NCBI GenBank assembly: GCA_014896635.1
Contig: JADBKA010000303.1
Coordinates: forward strand, 1 to 5,023
DNA from: Ktedonobacteraceae bacterium
GTDB lineage: Bacteria; Chloroflexota; Ktedonobacteria; Ktedonobacterales; Ktedonobacteraceae
DNA: 5,023 bases
Reading direction: 5' to 3'
Of the stretch, positions 1 to 5,023 are shown in pieces (position 1 is the first letter of the stretch; each line of letters opens with the position of its first letter). The translations under genes and the position numbers were made by a program. Below the pieces are notes generated by a model that saw only the letters and a list, made by a program, of their open reading frames with translations, was not told the DNA's origin and ran no database searches.

Positions 1-1190
1 ACGGCTGGCGGCGTCTCTACTGCCGGCGCGGTGACACGCTCAGTAACCTCATCGGTTTTACTGGCTGACACGCGGGCAGGCATCGCCACGTCATCCCAGT
101 CGGCAGGGGGCGGCGGTGTGATAATCGGCACAGCGCCTATCGGGGGCGCAAACAACAGGTTCTCCAACCCTGCTGTACTGGATGGCTCAGGCGGCTCAGG
201 CTGCCCGGACTGCTCAGGCGGCTCACCTCCGGCTACTTGCAACGTCTCAGATGATGCAGATTCGACGGTGTGCTCTGTCGCGCCATCGACGCCAGGAGCG
301 GATGTCAGGCCGAGCTGGCGGAAGAGCGCCAGCGCCCTTTCGATCAGCGAGCGAAACTCTAACTGGCGGAAAAGCGTAATGACCCTTTCTGTATCGACAT
401 GCAACAGCCTGCATGCTTCCACATTGAGCTGCACGGGGGCATCACAAACAATAGTTGCCAGAAATTTGCTCTGTCGCGCCTGGTCAGCGTACTCAAGCAA
501 CAATTTCTGCTCTTTCGCCTTGAGTTGACCGGCATGCGACAGGATACCTTCCAGATCGCCATACTCGTTAATCAGACGAGTCGCTGTCTTTTCGCCAATG
601 CCAGGAACGCCGGGGATATTGTCAGACTTATCACCTACCAGTCCCTTGAAATCAGGCAGCTTGCTCGCAGGGATACCATAGCGCGTCTCAACCTCGGCTG
701 CATCGTATTCGGTTACTTCCGTGATGCCACGCTTGGCGACTTTGATCAGCACATGCTCGTTGACCAGTTGCAGCGTGTCCATATCACCCGTATAAATAAC
801 GGTGGACAGCCCCTGCTGAGTGGCCTGCACAGAGAGCGTTCCCAGAATATCATCGGCTTCGTAGCCATCCTTCTCGTAGATCTGAATGCCAAACGCCTGC
901 ACCACTTCACGAATGCGCGCAAACTGGGGCTTCATATTGTCGGGCAGGGCAGGCCGGTGCGCTTTATACTGCACGTACTGCGCATGGCGAAACGTGGGTG
1001 CGGCCCTGTCAAACGTCACTGCCACATAATCCGGTTTCTCTTCCAGCAGCGCCTTCATCAGCATCGAGGTAAAGCCAAACGTCGCGTTGACGGGTTCTCC
1101 GCTGCTCGTGGAAAGATCCTCTGGCACAGCATGAAACGCTCGATGGATAATGGCGTTTCCATCTATCAGTACAAGTTTTTTCTGTTTCAT
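1..1190 (-). CDS. polA: DNA polymerase I, N-terminal part (5' nuclease domain plus linker), cut by window edge
   Basis: Pol I removes RNA primers and fills gaps in replication and repair; this portion carries the flap/5'-3' nuclease. The minus-strand frame reads open from 1190 to the left edge, 396 codons. Metal-binding acidic residues of the family are in place: D10 in VLIDGNAIIHRAFHA, D61 in TFDRAAPTFRH, E111/D113/D114 in GYEADDILGTL, D136/D138 in YTGDMDTLQLV, and D187/D190 in GLVGDKSDNIPGVPGIGEK, the last leading into the helix-3-turn-helix DNA-binding region. YKAHRP (75-80) matches the conserved arch segment. After about residue 295 the chain becomes a Pro/Glu/Ser-rich linker of at least 100 residues; the exonuclease-like and polymerase domains lie beyond the window. 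ATG 1190 sits close to the domain start, with AGGA 13 nt upstream. An in-frame ATG at 1217 would add nine charged residues (MNDQDKRKK) and has GAAGAG directly against it, so the start is unsettled. Identity is firm. Confidence 0.95.
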   Translation of the reverse strand, partial: MKQKKLVLIDGNAIIHRAFHAVPEDLSTSSGEPVNATFGFTSMLMKALLEEKPDYVAVTFDRAAPTFRHAQYVQYKAHRPALPDNMKPQFARIREVVQAFGIQIYEKDGYEADDILGTLSVQATQQGLSTVIYTGDMDTLQLVNEHVLIKVAKRGITEVTEYDAAEVETRYGIPASKLPDFKGLVGDKSDNIPGVPGIGEKTATRLINEYGDLEGILSHAGQLKAKEQKLLLEYADQARQSKFLATIVCDAPVQLNVEACRLLHVDTERVITLFRQLEFRSLIERALALFRQLGLTSAPGVDGATEHTVESASSETLQVAGGEPPEQSGQPEPPEPSSTAGLENLLFAPPIGAVPIITPPPPADWDDVAMPARVSASKTDEVTERVTAPAVETPPA

Positions 1191-1249
1191 CTTTTTTCGC
1201 TTATCCTGGTCGTTCATCTCTTCACTTATGGGAGGGAAGGAAAAGAGCA

Positions 1250-1289
1250 GGGGACACCCTCCTTTTCCCTGAAGTTGACGCCTAAGGGG
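1250..1289 (+). repeat. Direct repeat copy 1, in the polA leader
   Basis: A 40-bp unit beginning GGGGACACCCTCCTTTTCC and ending with the 17-bp core AGTTGACGCCTAAGGGG (1273-1289). The core is identical in copy 2; the preceding pyrimidine-rich half is similar but carries small indels and substitutions. It lies downstream of the predicted polA -10 box, so it would be transcribed in the polA 5' leader if that promoter is right. CCTAAGG within the core is a 3+1+3 palindrome. Confidence 0.8.
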
Positions 1290-1327
1290 GACTACCCTAC
1301 CACCAGATTTCCTGGGGGGATTTCTTG

Positions 1328-1355
1328 ATTATATGCTATTTATTCTCTCTGTCGA
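1328..1355 (-). promoter_or_regulatory. Sigma-70-like promoter facing polA
   Basis: On the minus strand TCGACA (1355-1350) is a 5/6 match to the -35 consensus, and TATAAT (1333-1328) is a perfect -10 box, with a 16-nt spacer. Transcription would start near 1321 and give a leader of roughly 100-130 nt before polA, depending on which ATG is used. It is the best promoter match I found in the window and is correctly oriented for the gene downstream. Confidence 0.55.
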
Positions 1356-1397
1356 AAGCGGACCCGGTAATAGCAAATCCATTGAAAAATGATGATC

Positions 1398-1436
1398 GGG
1401 GACCCTCTTTTCTCCGTTCAGTTGACGCCTAAGGGG
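1398..1436 (+). repeat. Direct repeat copy 2, upstream of the polA promoter
   Basis: A 39-bp unit beginning GGGGACCCTCTTTTCTCCG and ending with the same 17-bp core AGTTGACGCCTAAGGGG (1420-1436) as copy 1. Core-to-core distance is 147 bp, close to fourteen DNA turns at 10.5 bp per turn. This copy lies about 43 bp upstream of the polA -35 box, so the two copies bracket the promoter in the same orientation. Confidence 0.8.
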
Positions 1437-1451
1437 TTGTTCCTGCTGTAT

Positions 1452-1480
1452 TTTACTGTGTTTGCGTCAAGATGTATAGT
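1452..1480 (+). promoter_or_regulatory. Weak candidate promoter reading toward the HTH gene
   Basis: TTTACT (1452-1457, 4/6 to -35) and TATAGT (1475-1480, 5/6 to -10) are 17 nt apart on the plus strand, 16 bp downstream of repeat copy 2. If used, the HTH gene would have a leader of about 240 nt. A nearer start for the HTH transcript is not excluded: GATAAT at 1683-1688 resembles a -10 box but lacks a good -35. Confidence 0.25.
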
Positions 1481-1730
1481 ATAGTTAACTGGCAGGCAGT
1501 GTTATGATGTTCTCTCGCCGGGTCATGAGTTGTGCAGCGCAGCCTGCTACCAGCCGGATACACAAGAGTGTCATCATGTCGCACAGCCTGCCGGTCAAGC
1601 GGTTCTCCTATTGCGAGACCTGTCCTGAGCAGCGCATGACTCGCCTGTAATACAACAGGTACAGAGTTACTCATCCTTCAGGGATAATGTCGTCTTATAC
1701 ACAGCACTAGAAGGTGCAGGAGATAGTATC

Positions 1731-1934
1731 ATGGCCGAAGAAAGAAGAGAAGAATTGTTAACAGTACGCGAAGTCGCTCGCCGCCTGCGTGTTGATGATA
1801 CAACGGTTCGCCGCTGGATTAAAAGCGGCGCCCTGGAAGCCATTACCCTCCCCCACCGGGGAAAGCGGCAAGCGTATCGTATCAAAAGGTCAACGCTGGA
1901 TAACCTTCTCAATACCTCACTCCCTACAACCTGA
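1731..1934 (+). CDS. Small MerR/BldC/excisionase-type helix-turn-helix DNA-binding protein
   Basis: A 67-residue protein that is almost entirely one winged-HTH domain of the excisionase/BldC type (MerR superfamily). LTVREVARRLRVDDTTVRRW (residues 10-29) fits the family pattern: the Glu-Val-Ala-x-x-Leu first helix, a turn at V21-D22-D23, then a recognition helix ending in the conserved Arg-Trp-x-x-x-Gly (R28, W29, G33). Residues 38-51 (ITLPHRGKRQAYRI), basic and ending in Tyr-Arg-Ile, match the wing; residues 52-61 form the last helix. The N-terminus is highly charged. ATG 1731 is supported by AGGAGA (1718-1723) with 7-nt spacing. There is no ligand-binding or dimerisation extension, so it probably acts as a minimal DNA binder. 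No integrase or phage gene is adjacent, which argues against a classical excisionase role. The target is unknown; its own upstream region, shared with polA, is one possibility. A strong stem-loop follows the stop codon. Confidence 0.85.
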   Translation: MAEERREELLTVREVARRLRVDDTTVRRWIKSGALEAITLPHRGKRQAYRIKRSTLDNLLNTSLPTT

Positions 1935-1954
1935 CCAGTAATCCATTCCCTTCA

Positions 1955-1990
1955 GGGTGATGAGAGCCGGCCTGCCGGCTCTCATCACCC
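1955..1990 (+). terminator. Perfect 16-bp stem-loop after the HTH gene, no U-tract
   Basis: GGGTGATGAGAGCCGG (1955-1970) and CCGGCTCTCATCACCC (1975-1990) are exact reverse complements around a 4-nt loop (CCTG). It starts 20 nt after the HTH stop codon, a usual place for transcription termination. Neither strand has a T-run directly after the stem (the plus strand continues CACTTAAC), so it does not meet the classic intrinsic terminator pattern. It could instead be a U-tract-independent terminator, an mRNA 3'-end stabiliser or a protein-binding palindrome. Confidence 0.5.
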
Positions 1991-2220
1991 CACTTAACAT
2001 ACCGGTGCGGAACGAGTTTTTTCAGGATAGTTTATCGTTCTATTTCAATCTATCTTTCCACCAGAGGAGTAAACTGAAAAAGGATGAGATAGACCATACG
2101 AACACCCGCTGAAAATGCCTGGAGAGCCACCGGTCGGACTCCGCCAGGGAATCCGGTTGCTCGGCAAGCAATTAGCCCGATCTCTTTATCCGATACTACC
2201 AGTAGGGGATGAAACGTACC
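1991..2220 (+). other. Structured leader region upstream of the epimerase-like gene
   Basis: No supported gene and no convincing promoter. The first part (about 2015-2095) is AT-rich; from about 2100 it becomes GC-rich with several pairings: CCTGG (2118-2122) with CCAGG (from about 2144), ACCGG with CCGGT around 2129-2157, TTGCT/AGCAA around the CGGCA loop near 2157-2171, and a hairpin over the ribosome-binding site. A 40-codon ORF (ATG 2115, TAG 2235-2237) runs through this part and overlaps the epimerase start in another frame; it lacks a visible Shine-Dalgarno sequence. I do not recognise a known riboswitch class here. Confidence 0.4.
2188..2210 (+). promoter_or_regulatory. Hairpin covering the ribosome-binding site of the epimerase-like gene
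   Basis: AGGGGA (2204-2209) is the only Shine-Dalgarno-like sequence before the gene. It lies 11 nt before ATG 2221 and abuts the in-frame ATG 2209, so it fits the 2221 start better, though the spacing is longish. ATCC (2188-2191) can pair with GGAT (2207-2210), and TAC (2194-2196) with GTA (2202-2204), which would partly hide the site in the mRNA. Confidence 0.35.
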
Positions 2221-3234
2221 ATGAAAATAGCTATTAGTGGGGGTGCAGGTTTTATCGGGACCGCCCTGGTCAGGGCCTGTCTGGACGCCGGGCATGATGT
2301 CCTGGTCATTGATAATCTTTCCTCTGGTACACAGGAAAGCATCGATCCTCGCGCCCGCTTCTACCATATTGATATTCGAGATGAAAAACTGCGCACACTC
2401 TTACAAAATGAGCATCCCGATATCGTTAGCTACCATGTCTCACCGCCACAGACCAGCATGCCTGCTGAACACCTGCTCACCGATGCAGATGTTCACATTC
2501 GAGGATTGCTCAATATATTGGATGGATGTGTGAATGCTTCTGTGCATAAATTCATTTTTGCTTCCGACGGCAACGATCTTTATGGACATGTGACCGCAGC
2601 GCACCTCCCGCTTTCCGAAGAGACACCGCTCTGCCCGCATAGCTCACAGGCTATCGGAAAAGCCGCCGGTGAATGGTATGTCCGCTACTACACACGTCGC
2701 TATGGCCTGAAACATACCATCCTGCGTTACGCCGATGTCTATGGCAAAACACCTTCCAAGCATACGCCGCTGCCCCTTCTGCCCCTTCACCCGCTCGACT
2801 ATTTTATCGAGGCGCTAAGACAGCGCCAGGCGCCGGTCATTCGCGGTTCAGGCGAGGCAGTGCGTGATCATATTTTCATTGAGGATGTTGTGAGCGCCAA
2901 TCTGGCCGCCCTGCACCTGGGAGAGAATGCCACCCTGCATATCAGTTCTGGTTGTGGCTACAGCCTCAACCAGCTCTATCACCAGGTCGCCCGCAGCATG
3001 GGAAGCAAGAGCAGACCACTCTATCTCGCCAGCGCTTCCGCCGAACCTGCATCTATCATCCTGGCTAATACGCGAGCACAGCAAATCCTCGGCTGGCAGC
3101 CAGCAGTATCTCTGTCCGAAGGTATCGAGCGTATCCTGCGCCGGTCATGCCAGCCGGACCAGTCGCAAGCGATCCATGCAGATCCGCCTGTGGCATTGCA
3201 CAGCCACGATGTATTGTCGCCTGGAAAATCATAA
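2221..3234 (+). CDS. NAD-dependent epimerase/dehydratase-like extended SDR with altered active site
   Basis: A 337-residue protein of the length and layout of sugar-nucleotide epimerases/dehydratases. The Rossmann entry MKIAISGGAGFIG gives G7-x2-G10-x2-G13, and D31 in VIDNLSSG at the end of beta-2 suggests NAD. DIRD (51-54), FIFASDGNDLYG (111-122), LRYADVYG (168-175) and RDHIFIEDVV (215-224) follow in the family order, with substrate-side residues near G209-G211. Family members usually have Ser-Ser/Thr before the Tyr-Gly and a Tyr-x3-Lys pair. Here D116 occupies the second Ser position, and the Tyr is Q143 (SSQAIGK, 141-147) although K147 remains. The usual His-Leu-Ala-Ala is HVSPP (72-76). 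The normal Tyr-based reaction is therefore doubtful; a divergent enzyme, a binding protein or a different chemistry are all possible. ATG 2221 is preferred over in-frame ATG 2209 because it begins at the first Rossmann strand and has better spacing to AGGGGA. The last 28 residues are a low-homology tail. The substrate cannot be named. Confidence 0.85.
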   Translation: MKIAISGGAGFIGTALVRACLDAGHDVLVIDNLSSGTQESIDPRARFYHIDIRDEKLRTLLQNEHPDIVSYHVSPPQTSMPAEHLLTDADVHIRGLLNILDGCVNASVHKFIFASDGNDLYGHVTAAHLPLSEETPLCPHSSQAIGKAAGEWYVRYYTRRYGLKHTILRYADVYGKTPSKHTPLPLLPLHPLDYFIEALRQRQAPVIRGSGEAVRDHIFIEDVVSANLAALHLGENATLHISSGCGYSLNQLYHQVARSMGSKSRPLYLASASAEPASIILANTRAQQILGWQPAVSLSEGIERILRRSCQPDQSQAIHADPPVALHSHDVLSPGKS

Positions 3235-3237
3235 GCC

Positions 3238-3420
3238 TGGGGGGGGCATTGCCTTACAAGTAGAGGTTTTTGGCTCGCGGGGCTTCCAGGGCGCCCGCCA
3301 GGGGCGCCCCACCAGACACGATCCCTGAAAGAAGCTCCCAGGAGGATTCAGGTTGGACCGCCTCTGATAGGGGCGGCGACACCGAAGGTACAGGGGTTTG
3401 CCCCCGCCCTGACCCCACTC
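3238..3420. other. GC-rich intergenic block with several hairpins, possible dispersed repeat
   Basis: Between two convergent genes. It begins with a run of eight G (3239-3246) and ends in C-rich sequence. GGGCGCCC occurs twice (3289-3296, 3302-3309), each self-complementary and able to pair with the other across a 5-nt loop. CCGCCTC (3358-3364) pairs with GGGGCGG (3370-3376) around TGATA, and GGGG (3393-3396) with CCCC (3401-3404) around TTTG. GGGGGCA at 3242-3248 recurs inverted as TGCCCCC at 3399-3405, giving short imperfect ends about 164 bp apart. No ORF here looks like a protein. It may serve termination for the epimerase-like gene, or be a copy of a non-coding interspersed element. Confidence 0.4.
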
Positions 3421-3421
3421 C

Positions 3422-3445
3422 AAAAAAAGTGTCCTCCTCCAGGAG
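3422..3445 (-). terminator. Candidate intrinsic terminator of the guanylyltransferase-like gene
   Basis: Reading the minus strand after the stop codon, CTCCTGGAGGAG (3445-3434) can form a short stem with a tight loop, followed by GACAC and seven T (3428-3422). A second short inverted repeat, CAGCAG-TAA-CTGCTG (3462-3448), spans the stop codon itself. The stem is short and separated from the T-run by 5 nt, so the call is tentative, but the position 9 nt past the stop codon and the T-run fit. Confidence 0.4.
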
Positions 3446-3453
3446 TTCAGCAG

Positions 3454-5023
3454 TTACTGCTGCAAACCGCTGACCACGCGGGCATATTTCTCGGCCAGAG
3501 CCTGGGCTTGCTCGTTAGAAACCGATTCAGCAACAACATGGAAGAGCGGACTATCAGCATCGGGCAATACCAGTACCCACTCATTGCCCAGATCAATCTT
3601 AATCCCATCTATCGGCTTCGCACGGCGCTCCCGGTAACGCTCGCTGAGAATACGCATCACCTTCCCTTTATGTTCCCAGGGACAGTTTACACGGGTACTG
3701 CTCATATAGTAGGCCGGCAAGTCATCCACTACCTCGGAGAGGCGCACTTCAAACGTGGCGAGCAATTCCAGGAGTTTCGCAATAGCCAGCATGCCATCGA
3801 AAGCCGGCTGGAGTGCCGGGAACACAAAGCCACCACGACCGTCGCCTACCAGCACAACATCCTCGCGTCCCGCCGCGCTCATTAATGCATGCGGCAGTAC
3901 CTTAGTATGGTAGATGTATCCATCATAGCGCCCCGCTATATGCTGGAGCGCACTGGATGCTGTGACTGGCGCCGCTACCGTTCCCCCGCGATGTTGCCGT
4001 AAGAACAGACTGGTCATCACTGCCAGCAGTTTCATTCCATCCAGGACGCGCCCCCGGTCATCCACCACCGCGATATATTCGCCGCCCGGATCAATGCGAA
4101 TCCCCATATCCGTATTGAGCGCCGAACTGATCGTCGCCAGTCGCTGCATATCCTTATTGACATCTTCTACCGTCCGCGAGATAGAGGTATCGCTCTTACT
4201 CGTATTCAGTACGATCACTTCGCAGCCGAGCCGATTGAAGATATCGGGCAGCATCTGCGTCGTGCTGCCGTGTGAGTAGTCCACCACAAGCTGGTACTTG
4301 CGCGCGCGTATCACCTCTTCATTCACAACACGGTAGAAGCCTTCCAGATAACGGCCTACAACATGGGCGTTACTGAGCACTTCTATCGCCCCGATCTCAT
4401 CCAGGTAGACACGACGGAAATCCTCACGGAAGAAGAGATTCTCGATCTTGCGCTCGGTCGCTTTATTGATATCCAGGCCGTACTGATCGAAGATTTTGAT
4501 ATCGACTACGCGCTGATCGTAAGGCGAGACACGGACATGCACCCCACCGGAAGCCTCGCTGTTGCGAATGTAGTAGCGCGCTACCGGGATGGGTACCTGG
4601 TTAATATCATGGACATTGATGCCGGCGGACGGCAGGCCAGCATTGATGCCACGCTTGATCATGCGTGAAGTACGGTAAGCATCACGGTTCAGGCAGACCA
4701 TCGCCCCTTTGGGAAGAATGCCACCATAGGCAGCGCCCACTTTCGTGGCGAATTCCGGCGTCAAATCGACGTTCACCAGTCCGGTGACGCCAAAGCGACT
4801 GAACAGACTACGCCTGCCTTGCGCCCCCCAGATGATACTGGTATTGACAACAGCACCGGCCTCGATCTCCTTATCCGGCCAGATCTTGACATTGGGTTGA
4901 ACAATAGCCCCATCCTGGATAATCGAGTTGTCGCCGATGACCGACCCTTCAAACATCACCGCTTTACTTTTAATGTGTGTTGCAGAGCCGACGATTGCTC
5001 CCCGCAGTTCCGCACGCTCACCA
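3454..5023 (-). CDS. Mannose-1-phosphate guanylyltransferase-like fusion protein, C-terminal part (beta-helix plus phosphomannomutase-like domain)
   Basis: 522 codons are open from the right edge to TAA 3454-3456; the true start lies outside, so GTG 4959 and ATG 4956 are internal. Residues 1-65 of the visible part show hexapeptide beta-helix rhythm (GAIVGSATHIKSKAVMFEGS, then IGDNSIIQDGAIV and IEAGAVVNTSIIWG), as found after the nucleotidyltransferase domain of GDP-mannose and NDP-glucose pyrophosphorylases. From about residue 70 it follows the phosphoglucomutase/phosphomannomutase fold. The four catalytic loops are degenerate: RVSPYD (164-169) for the Ser-His-Asn-Pro phosphoserine loop, with Ser kept; DPGGEY (311-316) for the Asp-x-Asp-x-Asp-Arg metal loop; GDGRGGF (393-399) for the Gly-Glu-x-Ser-Gly-His sugar loop; LPDADSP (486-492) for the Arg-x-Ser-x-Thr-Glu-Pro phosphate loop. 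From memory, actinobacterial proteins of this fusion type show similar loops, so this is probably a family trait and the mutase part may be structural or regulatory. A role in NDP-sugar supply for glycans is likely; the sugar is uncertain. It converges on the epimerase-like gene. Confidence 0.85.
   Translation of the reverse strand, partial: GERAELRGAIVGSATHIKSKAVMFEGSVIGDNSIIQDGAIVQPNVKIWPDKEIEAGAVVNTSIIWGAQGRRSLFSRFGVTGLVNVDLTPEFATKVGAAYGGILPKGAMVCLNRDAYRTSRMIKRGINAGLPSAGINVHDINQVPIPVARYYIRNSEASGGVHVRVSPYDQRVVDIKIFDQYGLDINKATERKIENLFFREDFRRVYLDEIGAIEVLSNAHVVGRYLEGFYRVVNEEVIRARKYQLVVDYSHGSTTQMLPDIFNRLGCEVIVLNTSKSDTSISRTVEDVNKDMQRLATISSALNTDMGIRIDPGGEYIAVVDDRGRVLDGMKLLAVMTSLFLRQHRGGTVAAPVTASSALQHIAGRYDGYIYHTKVLPHALMSAAGREDVVLVGDGRGGFVFPALQPAFDGMLAIAKLLELLATFEVRLSEVVDDLPAYYMSSTRVNCPWEHKGKVMRILSERYRERRAKPIDGIKIDLGNEWVLVLPDADSPLFHVVAESVSNEQAQALAEKYARVVSGLQQ

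Larger units (their letters stand above)
1191..1730. other. 540-bp divergent intergenic region between polA and the HTH gene
   Basis: No supported gene lies here. The stretch holds the polA-facing promoter, the two long direct repeats listed separately, a weaker plus-strand promoter candidate near 1452-1480, and a 6-bp inverted repeat (GCTATT 1335-1340, AATAGC 1369-1374) that flanks the polA -35 box. In the predicted polA leader, CAGGG (1248-1252) can pair with CCCTG (1267-1271). The part from about 1500 to 1715 has the same moderate GC as the genes and shows a 48-codon plus-strand ORF (1504-1650) for which I see no convincing support. Confidence 0.6.

Noticed and set aside
399..1328. 309-codon plus-strand open frame
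   Set aside because: It is antisense to the clear polA nuclease domain and its product resembles nothing; it is a shadow of polA codon usage.
1504..1650. 48-codon plus-strand ORF (starts MMFSRRVMS, contains a Cys-x2-Cys) between repeat copy 2 and the HTH gene
   Set aside because: No clear Shine-Dalgarno sequence, no recognisable family, and a length expected by chance in this composition; not called as a gene.
2100..2210. Known riboswitch (cobalamin, THF, Moco, c-di-GMP) upstream of the epimerase-like gene
   Set aside because: Several stems are possible, but none of the conserved motifs of these classes that I can recall is present; a covariance-model search would be decisive.
2050..2367. 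105-codon minus-strand open frame over the leader and epimerase start
   Set aside because: It overlaps the well-supported Rossmann start of the epimerase-like gene and has no domain features.
3393..3420. G-quadruplex on the minus strand in the GC-rich block
   Set aside because: Only three G-runs of three or more lie close together (GGGG, GGG, GGGGG); a fourth run is missing nearby.
3229..3473. Open frames on both strands in the GC-rich intergenic block
   Set aside because: Low-complexity Gly/Pro/Arg-rich products reflecting GC-rich sequence; no ribosome-binding site and no domain.
1..5023. tRNA, rRNA, CRISPR array, insertion sequence or phage genes
   Set aside because: No cloverleaf, no regularly spaced repeat series, and no transposase or integrase motif was seen on either strand; the excisionase-like HTH protein alone is not evidence for a mobile element.

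Overview
This window looks like ordinary chromosome from a free-living bacterium with moderate GC content (not computed). Four protein genes are supported. The mix of a Pol I with a long Pro-rich linker, a stand-alone excisionase-type HTH protein and a guanylyltransferase/phosphomannomutase-like fusion protein is compatible with Chloroflexota of the Ktedonobacteria kind. That assignment is an inference from general style, with no marker gene behind it, and should be treated as weak.

Layout. Positions 1-1190 (minus strand, running off the left edge) encode the N-terminal 396 residues of DNA polymerase I: the complete 5' nuclease domain, then at least 100 residues of Pro/Glu/Ser-rich linker. 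Positions 1191-1730 hold no supported gene. They contain a good sigma-70-like promoter facing polA (TCGACA, 16 nt, TATAAT) and two imperfect 39-40 bp direct repeats, one upstream and one downstream of that promoter, with cores exactly 147 bp apart. Positions 1731-1934 (plus) encode a 67-residue MerR/BldC/excisionase-type DNA-binding protein, followed by a perfect 16-bp stem-loop at 1955-1990. Positions 1991-2220 form a long, structured leader holding a 40-codon ORF that overlaps the next start. Positions 2221-3234 (plus) encode an extended short-chain dehydrogenase/reductase of the NAD-dependent sugar epimerase/dehydratase type in which the catalytic Tyr and the Ser/Thr position are replaced. 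Positions 3235-3453 are a GC-rich intergenic stretch full of hairpins. From 3454 to the right edge (minus) runs the C-terminal part of a protein with left-handed beta-helix repeats and a phosphomannomutase-like domain, the C-terminal half of a nucleotidyltransferase (mannose-1-phosphate guanylyltransferase-like) fusion.

How it fits together. The epimerase-like gene and the guanylyltransferase-like gene converge, and both belong to nucleotide-sugar chemistry, so a shared theme of cell-surface polysaccharide or glycoconjugate supply is reasonable but not shown. polA and the small HTH gene diverge across a roughly 540-bp control region. The HTH protein could act on that region or on itself, which is untested. 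I found no RNA gene, CRISPR array, insertion sequence or phage module. The points most worth a second look are the repeats bracketing the polA promoter, the non-canonical SDR active site behind an ORF-bearing leader, and the GC-rich intergenic block. None of them amounts to a demonstrated new system.
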